From CAZADH01 sp964483805 (GTDB lineage Bacteria > Muiribacteriota > Ozemobacteria > Ozemobacterales > Ozemobacteraceae): a stretch of 11,034 nucleotides of DNA. Shown here one piece after another: positions 4,643 to 11,034 of the stretch; position 1 is the first letter of the stretch, and the number at the start of each line of letters is the position of its first letter. The notes under the pieces were generated by a model. That model worked only from the letters and a program-made list of their open reading frames with translations. It searched no databases and was not told where the DNA came from. Position numbers and translations under genes: made by a program. The stretch is from positions 1-11,034 of the forward strand of contig CAZADH010000211.1 of assembly GCA_964483805.1 (NCBI GenBank). The letters are read 5' to 3'.

Positions 4643-7219
4643 TCAATGTTTCGGCGAGGCCGGCCCCGACCCGGATCCCGACCCGGTGTCCGGTTTCTTC
4701 TCGGTTGGTGGCTTGCGGTCACGCACGTAACGATCGAGCCACTCGACCTGCTCGGCCAGCACGTGCAGCACCGATTCGCGCGCCCGGTACCCGTGGCTCT
4801 CGTACGGCAGCATCACCAACCGCGCCGTGCCGCCGTGGCCGCGAATCGCCGCAAACAGACGCTCGCTCTGCATCGGGAAGGTGCCAGGGTTGTTGTCGAG
4901 TTCGCCGTGAATCATGAGTATTGGAGAATGAATACGATGTGCATACGAAAACGGCGACAGCTTCGCATAGATCTCGGGGGCTTCCCAGAACGTGCGTCGT
5001 TCACCCTGGAACCCGAACGGCGTCAGCGTGCGATTGTAGGCGCCACTGCGGGCGATGCCGGCCGCAAACAGGTCGGTGTGCGCCAGCAGATTGGCCACCA
5101 TGTTCGCGCCATAGCTGTGCCCCGCGACGGCGATGCGGTGCCGATCGGCCACACCACTGGCGACGAGTTGATCCACCGCTGCTTTGGCCGCCGCCGTGAT
5201 CTGTTCGACATAGGTGTCGTTCGCGGTCAGCGGGTCGCCCACCACCGGGATCTCGGCGTCCATCAACACCGCGTAGCCCGCCGTGAGCATGAACAGGATC
5301 GAATCGTTGTCGAGCCGCGTGAACCGGTTCGTGGTCGTGCGCACCTGCCCGGCGAACTTGACGTCGGTGTACTCGCGCGGATACGCCCACAACACCACGG
5401 GCACCCGCTGACCCGGCTGGTACCCGAGCGGATAATACAACGTGCCCGACAACGGCACCCCATCCGGCCGCCGGTAGGTCAGCAGCTCCTTCTTGATCGT
5501 CGTCAGCTCCGGCGCCGGATCGGCGAACCGGGTGATCGGCACGGCCGGACCGGCCACGCCGCCCAACAACGGACGCCACAGGTAATTCGGCGCCGCCGTC
5601 GGGCTCTCACGCCGGGTGATCAGCGCCGTGCGTGCAGCGTCGGCGAACCCGACCACCTGCTCGTAGGCCTCGGCCGCGGCGACGAACACCGGCGCGCTCG
5701 CGTGCGTCGCCAGATCGAACGTGCGCAGAAACGGCCGATTGCCGGCCGGCGTCGCCCCGTCACCGGCCATGAAGATCTGGTTGCCGGCGGTGATGGCCAC
5801 GGCAATGCCGTCGGGAGCCATCGTCTTGAGCGGTTCGCCGGGGTCACCGTAATCGTCGTTGGCCGACCGGTCGAACAACACCGGCGCCGAGGCCGCCGGC
5901 ACGGGCCGATCGAAATCAAAGAGGCGCCCCACCAGCCATTTGCGGTCGCGGTCGTAGTCGTGCACGATCGCCCGCGGGCTGTCGGCAATCGCCTCGAAAC
6001 CGGCATACCGCTGCGGCAATTCGACCAGCGCGGTGGGACTGCCGGTGAACGGCGCGGCCCACTGCATCAGGCGTTCGCGGAACGGCACCTTGCGATTGGG
6101 ATCACCGCCATCGAGCGCTTCCGTCCAGATCAGCGTTGCCGGCTTCCCGGGACGCCACGACACATGGCGCGGCCCGGTGGGGACCCCCTGGATCGGCAAC
6201 TGGTCGGCAACCGGCAGTTGCGCCACGGTCGTCACCTTCTCGCCACTCGTCGCGTCCCAGATTTCGATGTCGTGCGCGAACAACTCGAGCGGCACGGACC
6301 GCGAAAACGGCTGCCGCAGCACGTCGACCAAGACGAACCTGCCGTCGGGAGAAATCTCCAGATCGCGCAGCGGCAGTGGCTTGCCCAGGGTGGTCACCCG
6401 CTCGGCATCGACTTCGACCCGCGCCAACTGCACCGTGGCGTAGTGGGCAAACAACGCCTCGTCATGGGCGGTTTTCAACAGATCCTGGTAGGTGCGCACC
6501 TTCGAGACGACCCCGGCGGCCTGCTCGATCTCCGGACCGGTCGGCACCACGGGCGCTTGCGGCGCCGGTCCACGCGCGGCCGGCACAAGAGAACAATACA
6601 ACGTATTCCCATCTGCCGCCCAGGTGTAGGGCGGCATCACCACCGTACTGACCAGGGCCGGGGTCACCGTCCGCCCCTGCCCCGTCGTCGGGTCGAACAC
6701 CCACAGCTCGATACCGTCGTCGCGATACTGCGCCATGGCGACGCGGCGCCCGTCAGGTGACCACGACGGCATGCCCCACTTCGCCCCGGCCGGCAGGATG
6801 AAGCTGCGCGACGCAACCGCGCCAGCCATCAGGGTTGCGGCCACCTCGGCGGTGACCGCCGCACCGGTGCCGATGCCTGCCGTCCGCGAGGCGTCGACGC
6901 CGGGCAACGTCCACACGGCCACCTCGTGCACGAAGAAGTTGCGCTGCGCCCCGTTGGTGCCAGGCAGAAACCGCTGCCCGGCCAGGCGCAGCGTCGGTTG
7001 CGCCAGATAGGCGATATCGACGAGCACCCGGTACGAGCAGACCAGCATCGAACCCCCGCGTGGGTTGAGCGACACGATCGGCGTTGCCGGCGCGTCGACG
7101 ATCTCCTGCATCCGCGGTGGCGGCAGGCGATACTTCTCTTCGGCAGAAAGCGGAACCATGGTGATTACCCCCGTCAACATGAGCAGGACAGCGACCGCAA
7201 CGCCGCGAGTTACATACAT
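4643..7219 (-). CDS. Secreted S9D prolyl oligopeptidase-family peptidase (glutamyl endopeptidase type)
   Basis: 858 residues from the ATG at 7219, chosen because GAGGT lies 9 bases upstream. An in-frame ATG at 7255 has no ribosome site and would put 12 polar residues ahead of the signal peptide. Signal peptide: MYVTRG, hydrophobic 7-23, cleavage probably after P-L-S-A (about 26). Residues about 50-570 carry WSPDG and SPDG blade motifs of a beta-propeller gate. The alpha/beta-hydrolase domain covers about 585-840, with nucleophile Ser702 in G-H-S-Y-G, Asp775 in H-G-E-L-D-N-N and His809 in E-S-H-G-Y. The blocks R-S-G-A-Y-N-R-T-L-T-P-F-G-F-Q, N-N-P-G-T and L-P-Y-E-S-H-G-Y-R-A-R-E-S match the chloroplast glutamyl endopeptidase group (S9D) closely. 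Such enzymes cut peptides after Glu; here it should act in the periplasm or outside. The tail (about 838-858) is a Lys/Pro/Ser/Gly-rich linker. It lies 45 bp downstream of the GH13-like gene and may share its transcript. Confidence 0.95.
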   Translation of the reverse strand: MYVTRGVAVAVLLMLTGVITMVPLSAEEKYRLPPPRMQEIVDAPATPIVSLNPRGGSMLVCSYRVLVDIAYLAQPTLRLAGQRFLPGTNGAQRNFFVHEVAVWTLPGVDASRTAGIGTGAAVTAEVAATLMAGAVASRSFILPAGAKWGMPSWSPDGRRVAMAQYRDDGIELWVFDPTTGQGRTVTPALVSTVVMPPYTWAADGNTLYCSLVPAARGPAPQAPVVPTGPEIEQAAGVVSKVRTYQDLLKTAHDEALFAHYATVQLARVEVDAERVTTLGKPLPLRDLEISPDGRFVLVDVLRQPFSRSVPLELFAHDIEIWDATSGEKVTTVAQLPVADQLPIQGVPTGPRHVSWRPGKPATLIWTEALDGGDPNRKVPFRERLMQWAAPFTGSPTALVELPQRYAGFEAIADSPRAIVHDYDRDRKWLVGRLFDFDRPVPAASAPVLFDRSANDDYGDPGEPLKTMAPDGIAVAITAGNQIFMAGDGATPAGNRPFLRTFDLATHASAPVFVAAAEAYEQVVGFADAARTALITRRESPTAAPNYLWRPLLGGVAGPAVPITRFADPAPELTTIKKELLTYRRPDGVPLSGTLYYPLGYQPGQRVPVVLWAYPREYTDVKFAGQVRTTTNRFTRLDNDSILFMLTAGYAVLMDAEIPVVGDPLTANDTYVEQITAAAKAAVDQLVASGVADRHRIAVAGHSYGANMVANLLAHTDLFAAGIARSGAYNRTLTPFGFQGERRTFWEAPEIYAKLSPFSYAHRIHSPILMIHGELDNNPGTFPMQSERLFAAIRGHGGTARLVMLPYESHGYRARESVLHVLAEQVEWLDRYVRDRKPPTEKKPDTGSGSGSGPASPKH

Positions 7220-7228
7220 TGTATTTCT

Positions 7229-7233
7229 ACCTC
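7229..7233 (-). promoter_or_regulatory. Ribosome binding site deciding the peptidase start
   Basis: GAGGT on the minus strand sits 9 bases before the ATG at 7219. No such site precedes the in-frame ATG at 7255, and starting at 7219 places the signal peptide at the very N-terminus. Confidence 0.7.
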
Positions 7234-7264
7234 GGATCTTCGCGATTGTCTGCATGGCCCGGAA

Positions 7265-8770
7265 TCACCGGTGCGCCGCGGCGCGCTTCGGCGCCGGGGC
7301 ATGTGGCAGACAGGCCAACACCACGCCCTGCCCGGGCCCGATTTCCAGCTCGGCGGGCAGATCGGCTCCTCGCCCCGGGACCAACGCGGCCGCCGTGACC
7401 GCCACCACCGCCTCGGCCGCCCGCAACCGGGCGTTGACCGGAAAGCGCGCCGGCCGCACGAGGTCGTAGTTCACCGCAGCCTGCAACACCCGCCCGGCCG
7501 CGTCTTTCTTCACCAGGCCCCGCAACCCGACCTCGCCCCGGCGCCAACTGCCGAACGGCATGAGCAGCCCTTCGGCATTCAGCAACGGCACGCGGGCCCG
7601 CATGGCGTTGAATCGCCCGACGAAGCGGGCGGTCTCGGTGTCGAGGCCCACGGCGAAGTCGCCCGGCCCCGACCGACAGACATCGACCCGATCGAGCAGC
7701 ATCCGCTCCGACCCGGCCACCCACATGACGTCGGTCGATACCGTGGCGGCCAGCAGGTAATCGAGCTGCATCAGCCGGTCGACCTTGGCCCGGTCACCAG
7801 CCGCCAATTGCTGGGGTGAACGCAGGCCGTCCCATTCACACACCTGCCGGACCAGGGCCTTGTCGTTGAGGCGTGCCAGACGGTCGGGGTGTAACCGCGA
7901 CCAGGCGCGCATCGCCGGCATCAAGACATCGTGACTGGACCACAACGTGCAGGTCGGCTTGCCCTGCGAGCCGTGCCACAACTGGTAGATGTCGCTCGGA
8001 ATGTAGCGGCCGCCCTCGAACCAGTAGAAATTGTTGAAGAAACGCTCCGAGCCCGCCTGCAACCCCGATTTCGCCAGTTTGAGCAGCGGCGCCATACCGA
8101 GGTTTTCGCAGACGAACCACACCTGCGGGAACCGCTTGCGGGTCTCGCCGACAATCGTCGCCAGGCCGATCGGATCGAGCCCCCATGCCGCATCGATGCG
8201 CACCGCATTGACATGGTATTTCTCGCAATGTGGATACAGAATTTTGTCGAGCCAGTATTGCACGAGGTCGCGGTTGCCGTTGTCGAGTTCGAATGCACCC
8301 CAGTTGATCCGGACCCGTCGCCCGTCGGCGTCGGTGTCGTCGGCGCCGGCTTCGATGCCCTGGTTCGCATGGTTCTTGTACCACTCGCGCCGCAGGTGCG
8401 CCGCCTGCCAGTCGGCGTGGTTGAACGGCACATCGATCATGCGATCGAGGCCCATTGCCGCGATCTCGCGCATGGTGTCGGCGAACGCTGTCCAGGTGCC
8501 GAAGAGCGGGGCTGGTTGCTCGTAATCCTTCACCACGTATTCTGAGAACGACGGGGCGAAATGGGGCAACAGCAACGCCACATTCGCTCCCATGGCGGCG
8601 CTCCCGCCCAGATAATCGAGCAGGGCGCGGGGGGTCGCGAAGTAGCGGTGCGGCACGTCGACGTAAATCTTGCCGCGCTCGGCAGCAGACAACGGCGGCA
8701 ACAGCGTGTCGACACTTGTCGGCGGCGTGACCGCGGCGAACGGCAACAACAACGGCTCGGGGGCGAACAT
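7265..8770 (-). CDS. GH13-like (alpha-amylase family) glycoside hydrolase or transglycosidase, cytoplasmic
   Basis: 501 residues from the ATG at 8770, which has AAGGAG 6 bases upstream; an in-frame ATG at 8854 lies upstream of the promoter and is rejected. All four conserved GH13 regions are present in order: region I M-I-D-V-P-F-N-H (Asp113, Asn117, His118), region II V-R-I-D (Arg191 and nucleophile Asp193), region III V-C-E-N-L-G (acid/base Glu222) and region IV S-S-H-D (His280, Asp281). These act on alpha-glucan or related alpha-glycosides with retention. The stretch F-G-T-W-T-A-F-A-D-T-M-R-E-I-A loosely recalls GlgE-type maltosyltransferases, but I cannot place a subfamily. A short C-terminal beta-rich part (about 400-490) may be the usual domain C. 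No signal peptide or membrane segment is visible, so it should act inside the cell. It is the first gene of a likely two-gene unit with the exported peptidase, an unusual pairing, and no other glycogen or trehalose genes are nearby. Confidence 0.9.
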   Translation of the reverse strand: MFAPEPLLLPFAAVTPPTSVDTLLPPLSAAERGKIYVDVPHRYFATPRALLDYLGGSAAMGANVALLLPHFAPSFSEYVVKDYEQPAPLFGTWTAFADTMREIAAMGLDRMIDVPFNHADWQAAHLRREWYKNHANQGIEAGADDTDADGRRVRINWGAFELDNGNRDLVQYWLDKILYPHCEKYHVNAVRIDAAWGLDPIGLATIVGETRKRFPQVWFVCENLGMAPLLKLAKSGLQAGSERFFNNFYWFEGGRYIPSDIYQLWHGSQGKPTCTLWSSHDVLMPAMRAWSRLHPDRLARLNDKALVRQVCEWDGLRSPQQLAAGDRAKVDRLMQLDYLLAATVSTDVMWVAGSERMLLDRVDVCRSGPGDFAVGLDTETARFVGRFNAMRARVPLLNAEGLLMPFGSWRRGEVGLRGLVKKDAAGRVLQAAVNYDLVRPARFPVNARLRAAEAVVAVTAAALVPGRGADLPAELEIGPGQGVVLACLPHAPAPKRAAAHR

Positions 8771-8776
8771 GGTGCG

Positions 8777-8782
8777 CTCCTT
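8777..8782 (-). promoter_or_regulatory. Ribosome binding site deciding the GH13-like start
   Basis: AAGGAG on the minus strand lies 6 bases before the ATG at 8770, the best ribosome site in the window. It fixes the start 28 codons inside the longest open frame. Confidence 0.8.
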
Positions 8783-8810
8783 GCTTCGGCTGAAATGCAT
8801 CAACAGAGGC

Positions 8811-8840
8811 ATTGTAGAGGGGGCTGCCGCGGATTGGCAA
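8811..8840 (-). promoter_or_regulatory. Sigma70-type promoter of the GH13-like gene
   Basis: On the minus strand TTGCCA (8840-8835) and TACAAT (8816-8811) each match five of six consensus bases and are 18 bp apart. Transcription would begin near 8804, giving a leader of about 34 nt that carries the AAGGAG site. This is the strongest promoter candidate in the window and would drive the GH13-like gene and perhaps the peptidase. Confidence 0.7.
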
Positions 8841-8881
8841 GCCGCCTGCCGCAAAGCCCGCGCCCGCCACGCCGATTGCGG

Positions 8882-8910
8882 TTGGTGAACCGCCGCAGGT
8901 GCGGTATCCT
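8882..8910 (+). promoter_or_regulatory. Weak promoter candidate of the sensor gene
   Basis: TTGGTG (8882-8887) and TATCCT (8905-8910) are 17 bp apart, matching three and four of six consensus bases. Transcription would begin near 8917, about 110 nt before the sensor start, back to back with the GH13-like promoter. Weak matches, so only a suggestion. Confidence 0.3.
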
Positions 8911-9010
8911 GAGAGCAGCACTCATCAACGGCCGCGAGGTATCAGGGCGCACCGGAACGCATTGGCCTACCGGAGGTTGGGGCCGGTATCGCGCGACTTC
9001 GAATCATGCC

Positions 9011-9018
9011 GGGGGGAG
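9011..9018 (+). promoter_or_regulatory. Ribosome binding site supporting the GTG start of the sensor
   Basis: GGGGGGAG ends 8 bases before the GTG at 9027. The alternative in-frame ATG at 9006 has no ribosome site and would itself contain this purine run as codons. Confidence 0.6.
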
Positions 9019-9026
9019 CAATCGCT

Positions 9027-11034
9027 GTGACCTCGTTTCTGCCAGACCTTCGCGTGCAGACGCGGTGGTTCGTCATCGTCGCTCTCATCGTCGTCATCTC
9101 GCTGATCGTCCTGACCATCGCCGTGTCCGAGCACACCCGGGTCGTGGCCGAGGCACAGGCGATGGCCCGCGGACACGACGTCGCGTATCGCACCGGCTAC
9201 GAACTCAGCGCCCGCATCAACGAGACCCTCGGCGTCGCCCATGGCCTGGCCTACGCCCTCGAGGGTGCGATGAAGAACCGCGCCCAGATCAACCGGCCCG
9301 CCCTCGACCAGCTCTTCATTCAGACGGTCCACCGCTCCGACGCGTTCGTCTTCGGCGCCTGGGCCGTGTTCGAACCGGGGCGTTTCGACGGACAGGATGC
9401 CCAATGGGCCGGCAAACCCGAGTACTCGCCGGCCGGCGATTACATCCCGTTCGCGTATCGCAAAGAGGGGCGTATCGTCTTCAAACACGACTCCTATGAG
9501 GCCGACAAAGAGCAGGAGTATTACACCCTGCCGTTCCGCGCCCGGCGCCCCTGCATCATTCCGCCCTATGTCGATCCCGACGCCGAAAATGCGGTCATGA
9601 GCAGCCTCGCCGTTCCCGTGCGGGACGGCGACGAAGTCATCGGTGTCGCCGGAGTCGACATCCTGCTCAACTCGTTCAGCGAGTCCTGCGCCCGACTCAA
9701 GCCGTTCGGGCTCGGTTACGTGTTTCTCGTCGGCAACAACGGCGTCATCGTCGGCCATCCCCACCCGGGCAAGGCCGGCCGCAGGCTCGACGAACTCGGG
9801 GTCGCCCCCCACGTCATCGAGGCGGTGCGCACCGGGGTCGAAGCCACCGAACGCATCACCGACCCGACCACCCACGAAACATACACCTGCCTGTATGTCC
9901 CGGTTCAGTTCAGCTCAGCGTCGCCCACCTGGTCGATCGGAGTGGCCGTGCCGCATTCCGTCATTCTCGCCGACTCCCGGGCCCTGACCCGCATGATGGT
10001 CGTTCTCGGCAGCGCTGCCCTCCTGTTGTTCGGCGTCGCCTTGCTTGCCCTCGCCCGCTCGGTGATCGCCCCACTGCGCCAGTCCGAGACTGCGCTGCGT
10101 CGCATTTTCGATCACGTTGCCGATGCGGTTGTCGTTCACGATGAACGCGGCGATATCGTCGTCCTCAACAAACAATTGTTGTCGATGCTGGGCCTCGAGG
10201 CTCAGCAGGCCACGGCGCTCAATTTCGCCCGTGACCTGGCCCCGCCCGGCGTCGGCCTCGACCGTTTGCCGGCACTCTGGGCCCTGGCTCTGCGCGGCGA
10301 ACCCCAGAATTTTCCCTGGCAACTGCAACCGCGCGATGCTCCGCAACGGCGCATCGAGATCGTCGTCCATCTGACCCGCATGGTGCTGGGGTCCCGGGCG
10401 CTCCTGGTTGCGACCCTGCACGACGTCACCGAACAGAAGCGCGGTGAACGCGAGCGTGCTGCGTTCACCCAACGCATCGAGTCGCAGTTGCGCACCGTGT
10501 CACGACTGACGACGGGCAGCGGCTTCTGGAGCGGCAGCATCGAGCAGGCGCTGCAGACCCTCTGCGAACTCGTGGCCGATGCCACCGAGGTCGCCCGGGT
10601 CAGCATCTGGATGTTCGCCAACAGCGGCACCGAACTGCATTGTCGCGAACTATTCGAGCGCACGACGCGACGCCACTCGGGCGGTGCCGTGCTCTATGAG
10701 CATCACTTCGCCGCCGAGTTTTCGGTGCTGCGCCAGGAACGGTTCGTCGACGCGCACGACGCCCGCCAGGACCCGCGAACCGCCGGATATACCACCAGTT
10801 ACCTCGTGCCGCTCGGCATCACCTCGATGCTCGACGTCGGCATCCGCGTGTCCGGACAGCTCGTCGGCGTGCTCTGCTTCGAGCACATCGGCCCACCGCG
10901 CCACTGGGAAAACGACGAGATCATTTTCGCCTGCACGGTGGCGGAGCAGATCGGCCAGGTGCTGCTCAGCCATGAGCGCCAGCAAGCCGAGATCGCGTTG
11001 CGCGACACCGAACAACGCTTCCGCGCCATCTTCT
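9027..11034 (+). CDS. Membrane sensor protein with dCache, PAS and GAF domains, output domain beyond window
   Basis: The frame is open from the GTG at 9027 to the window edge (669 whole residues, no stop). TM1 is at about 14-32 and TM2 at about 323-343. Between them lies a periplasmic dCache_1-like ligand-binding domain, shown by A-V-M-S-S-L-A-V-P-V-R-D-G-D, V-I-G-V-A-G-V-D-I-L-L and G-Y-V-F-L-V-G-N-N-G-V-I-V-G-H-P. A PAS domain follows (about 352-470: R-R-I-F-D-H-V-A-D-A-V-V-V, ending V-T-E-Q-K-R), then a short coiled-coil-like linker, a GAF domain (about 490-648, with S-M-L-D-V-G-I-R-V-S-G-Q-L-V-G-V-L-C-F-E) and the start of a second PAS (E-Q-R-F-R-A-I-F at the edge). No HAMP domain is seen. 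The output is probably a histidine kinase or a diguanylate cyclase; the missing C-terminus decides. I see no amino-acid-binding Cache motif, so the ligand is open. An ATG at 9006 is a possible alternative start. Confidence 0.92.
   Translation, partial: MTSFLPDLRVQTRWFVIVALIVVISLIVLTIAVSEHTRVVAEAQAMARGHDVAYRTGYELSARINETLGVAHGLAYALEGAMKNRAQINRPALDQLFIQTVHRSDAFVFGAWAVFEPGRFDGQDAQWAGKPEYSPAGDYIPFAYRKEGRIVFKHDSYEADKEQEYYTLPFRARRPCIIPPYVDPDAENAVMSSLAVPVRDGDEVIGVAGVDILLNSFSESCARLKPFGLGYVFLVGNNGVIVGHPHPGKAGRRLDELGVAPHVIEAVRTGVEATERITDPTTHETYTCLYVPVQFSSASPTWSIGVAVPHSVILADSRALTRMMVVLGSAALLLFGVALLALARSVIAPLRQSETALRRIFDHVADAVVVHDERGDIVVLNKQLLSMLGLEAQQATALNFARDLAPPGVGLDRLPALWALALRGEPQNFPWQLQPRDAPQRRIEIVVHLTRMVLGSRALLVATLHDVTEQKRGERERAAFTQRIESQLRTVSRLTTGSGFWSGSIEQALQTLCELVADATEVARVSIWMFANSGTELHCRELFERTTRRHSGGAVLYEHHFAAEFSVLRQERFVDAHDARQDPRTAGYTTSYLVPLGITSMLDVGIRVSGQLVGVLCFEHIGPPRHWENDEIIFACTVAEQIGQVLLSHERQQAEIALRDTEQRFRAIF

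Noticed and set aside
4646..6760. 704-residue open frame on the plus strand
   Set aside because: It is antisense to the S9D peptidase with its intact catalytic triad, and the translation is Arg/His-rich without recognisable motifs.
7219..7255. Upstream ATG giving an 870-residue peptidase
   Set aside because: No ribosome site, and it would put polar residues ahead of the signal peptide that begins at 7219.
6926..7819. 297-residue plus-strand frame spanning the peptidase/GH13 junction
   Set aside because: It is antisense to two well-supported genes and has a composition typical of shadow frames.
1040..8816. CATTGTA recurring at 1040, 3662, 7217 and 8810
   Set aside because: Two copies are inside coding regions, one overlaps a start codon and one overlaps a -10 box. 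No common role, so probably coincidence.
8770..8854. Upstream ATG giving a 529-residue GH13-like protein
   Set aside because: It lies upstream of the -35/-10 pair at 8811-8840 and lacks a ribosome site, while the ATG at 8770 has AAGGAG at ideal spacing.

Overview
The window is GC-rich, densely coding bacterial DNA. A lipoprotein signal peptide, an exported serine peptidase and a periplasmic-type Cache sensor suggest a Gram-negative, free-living, signalling-rich organism. The phylum cannot be fixed from the sequence; Myxococcota, Acidobacteria, Planctomycetes or a candidate phylum such as Riflebacteria would all fit. There are seven protein genes, two of them cut by the window edges. I see no tRNA, rRNA, CRISPR array, integrase or insertion sequence.

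Layout. (1) 1-1694, minus: the N-terminal 564 residues of a surface lipoprotein made of tandem carboxypeptidase-regulatory-like (prealbumin/Ig-like) domains. It has no stop inside the window. (2) 1695-1958: a divergent control region with two outward-facing promoter candidates. Their -35 regions are the two arms of an exact 11-bp inverted repeat. (3) 1959-2936, plus: an Rpn/Transposase_31 family PD-(D/E)XK protein with an eight-unit 12-bp tandem repeat near its end. (4) 2953-4499, minus: two genes coupled by an ATGA overlap, a membrane-anchored predicted alpha-barrel protein followed by a 121-residue membrane protein. (5) 4500-4642: a spacer with two hairpins, one with a perfect 10-bp stem that resembles dispersed palindromic elements. 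(6) 4643-8770, minus: a secreted S9D glutamyl-endopeptidase-type peptidase preceded 45 bp upstream by a cytoplasmic GH13-like enzyme with a good sigma70-type promoter. (7) 9027-11034, plus: a two-TM sensor with dCache, PAS and GAF domains and the start of another PAS, cut before its output domain.

How the genes may work together. The GH13-like and peptidase genes are close enough for one transcript. The alpha-barrel/small membrane protein pair is almost certainly co-translated. The sensor diverges from the GH13 gene but nothing in the sequence ties them functionally. I do not see a recognisable defence or biosynthetic cluster. The best candidates for undescribed biology are the coupled membrane pair, the repeat lipoprotein with its symmetric divergent promoter, and the orphan GH13-like enzyme.
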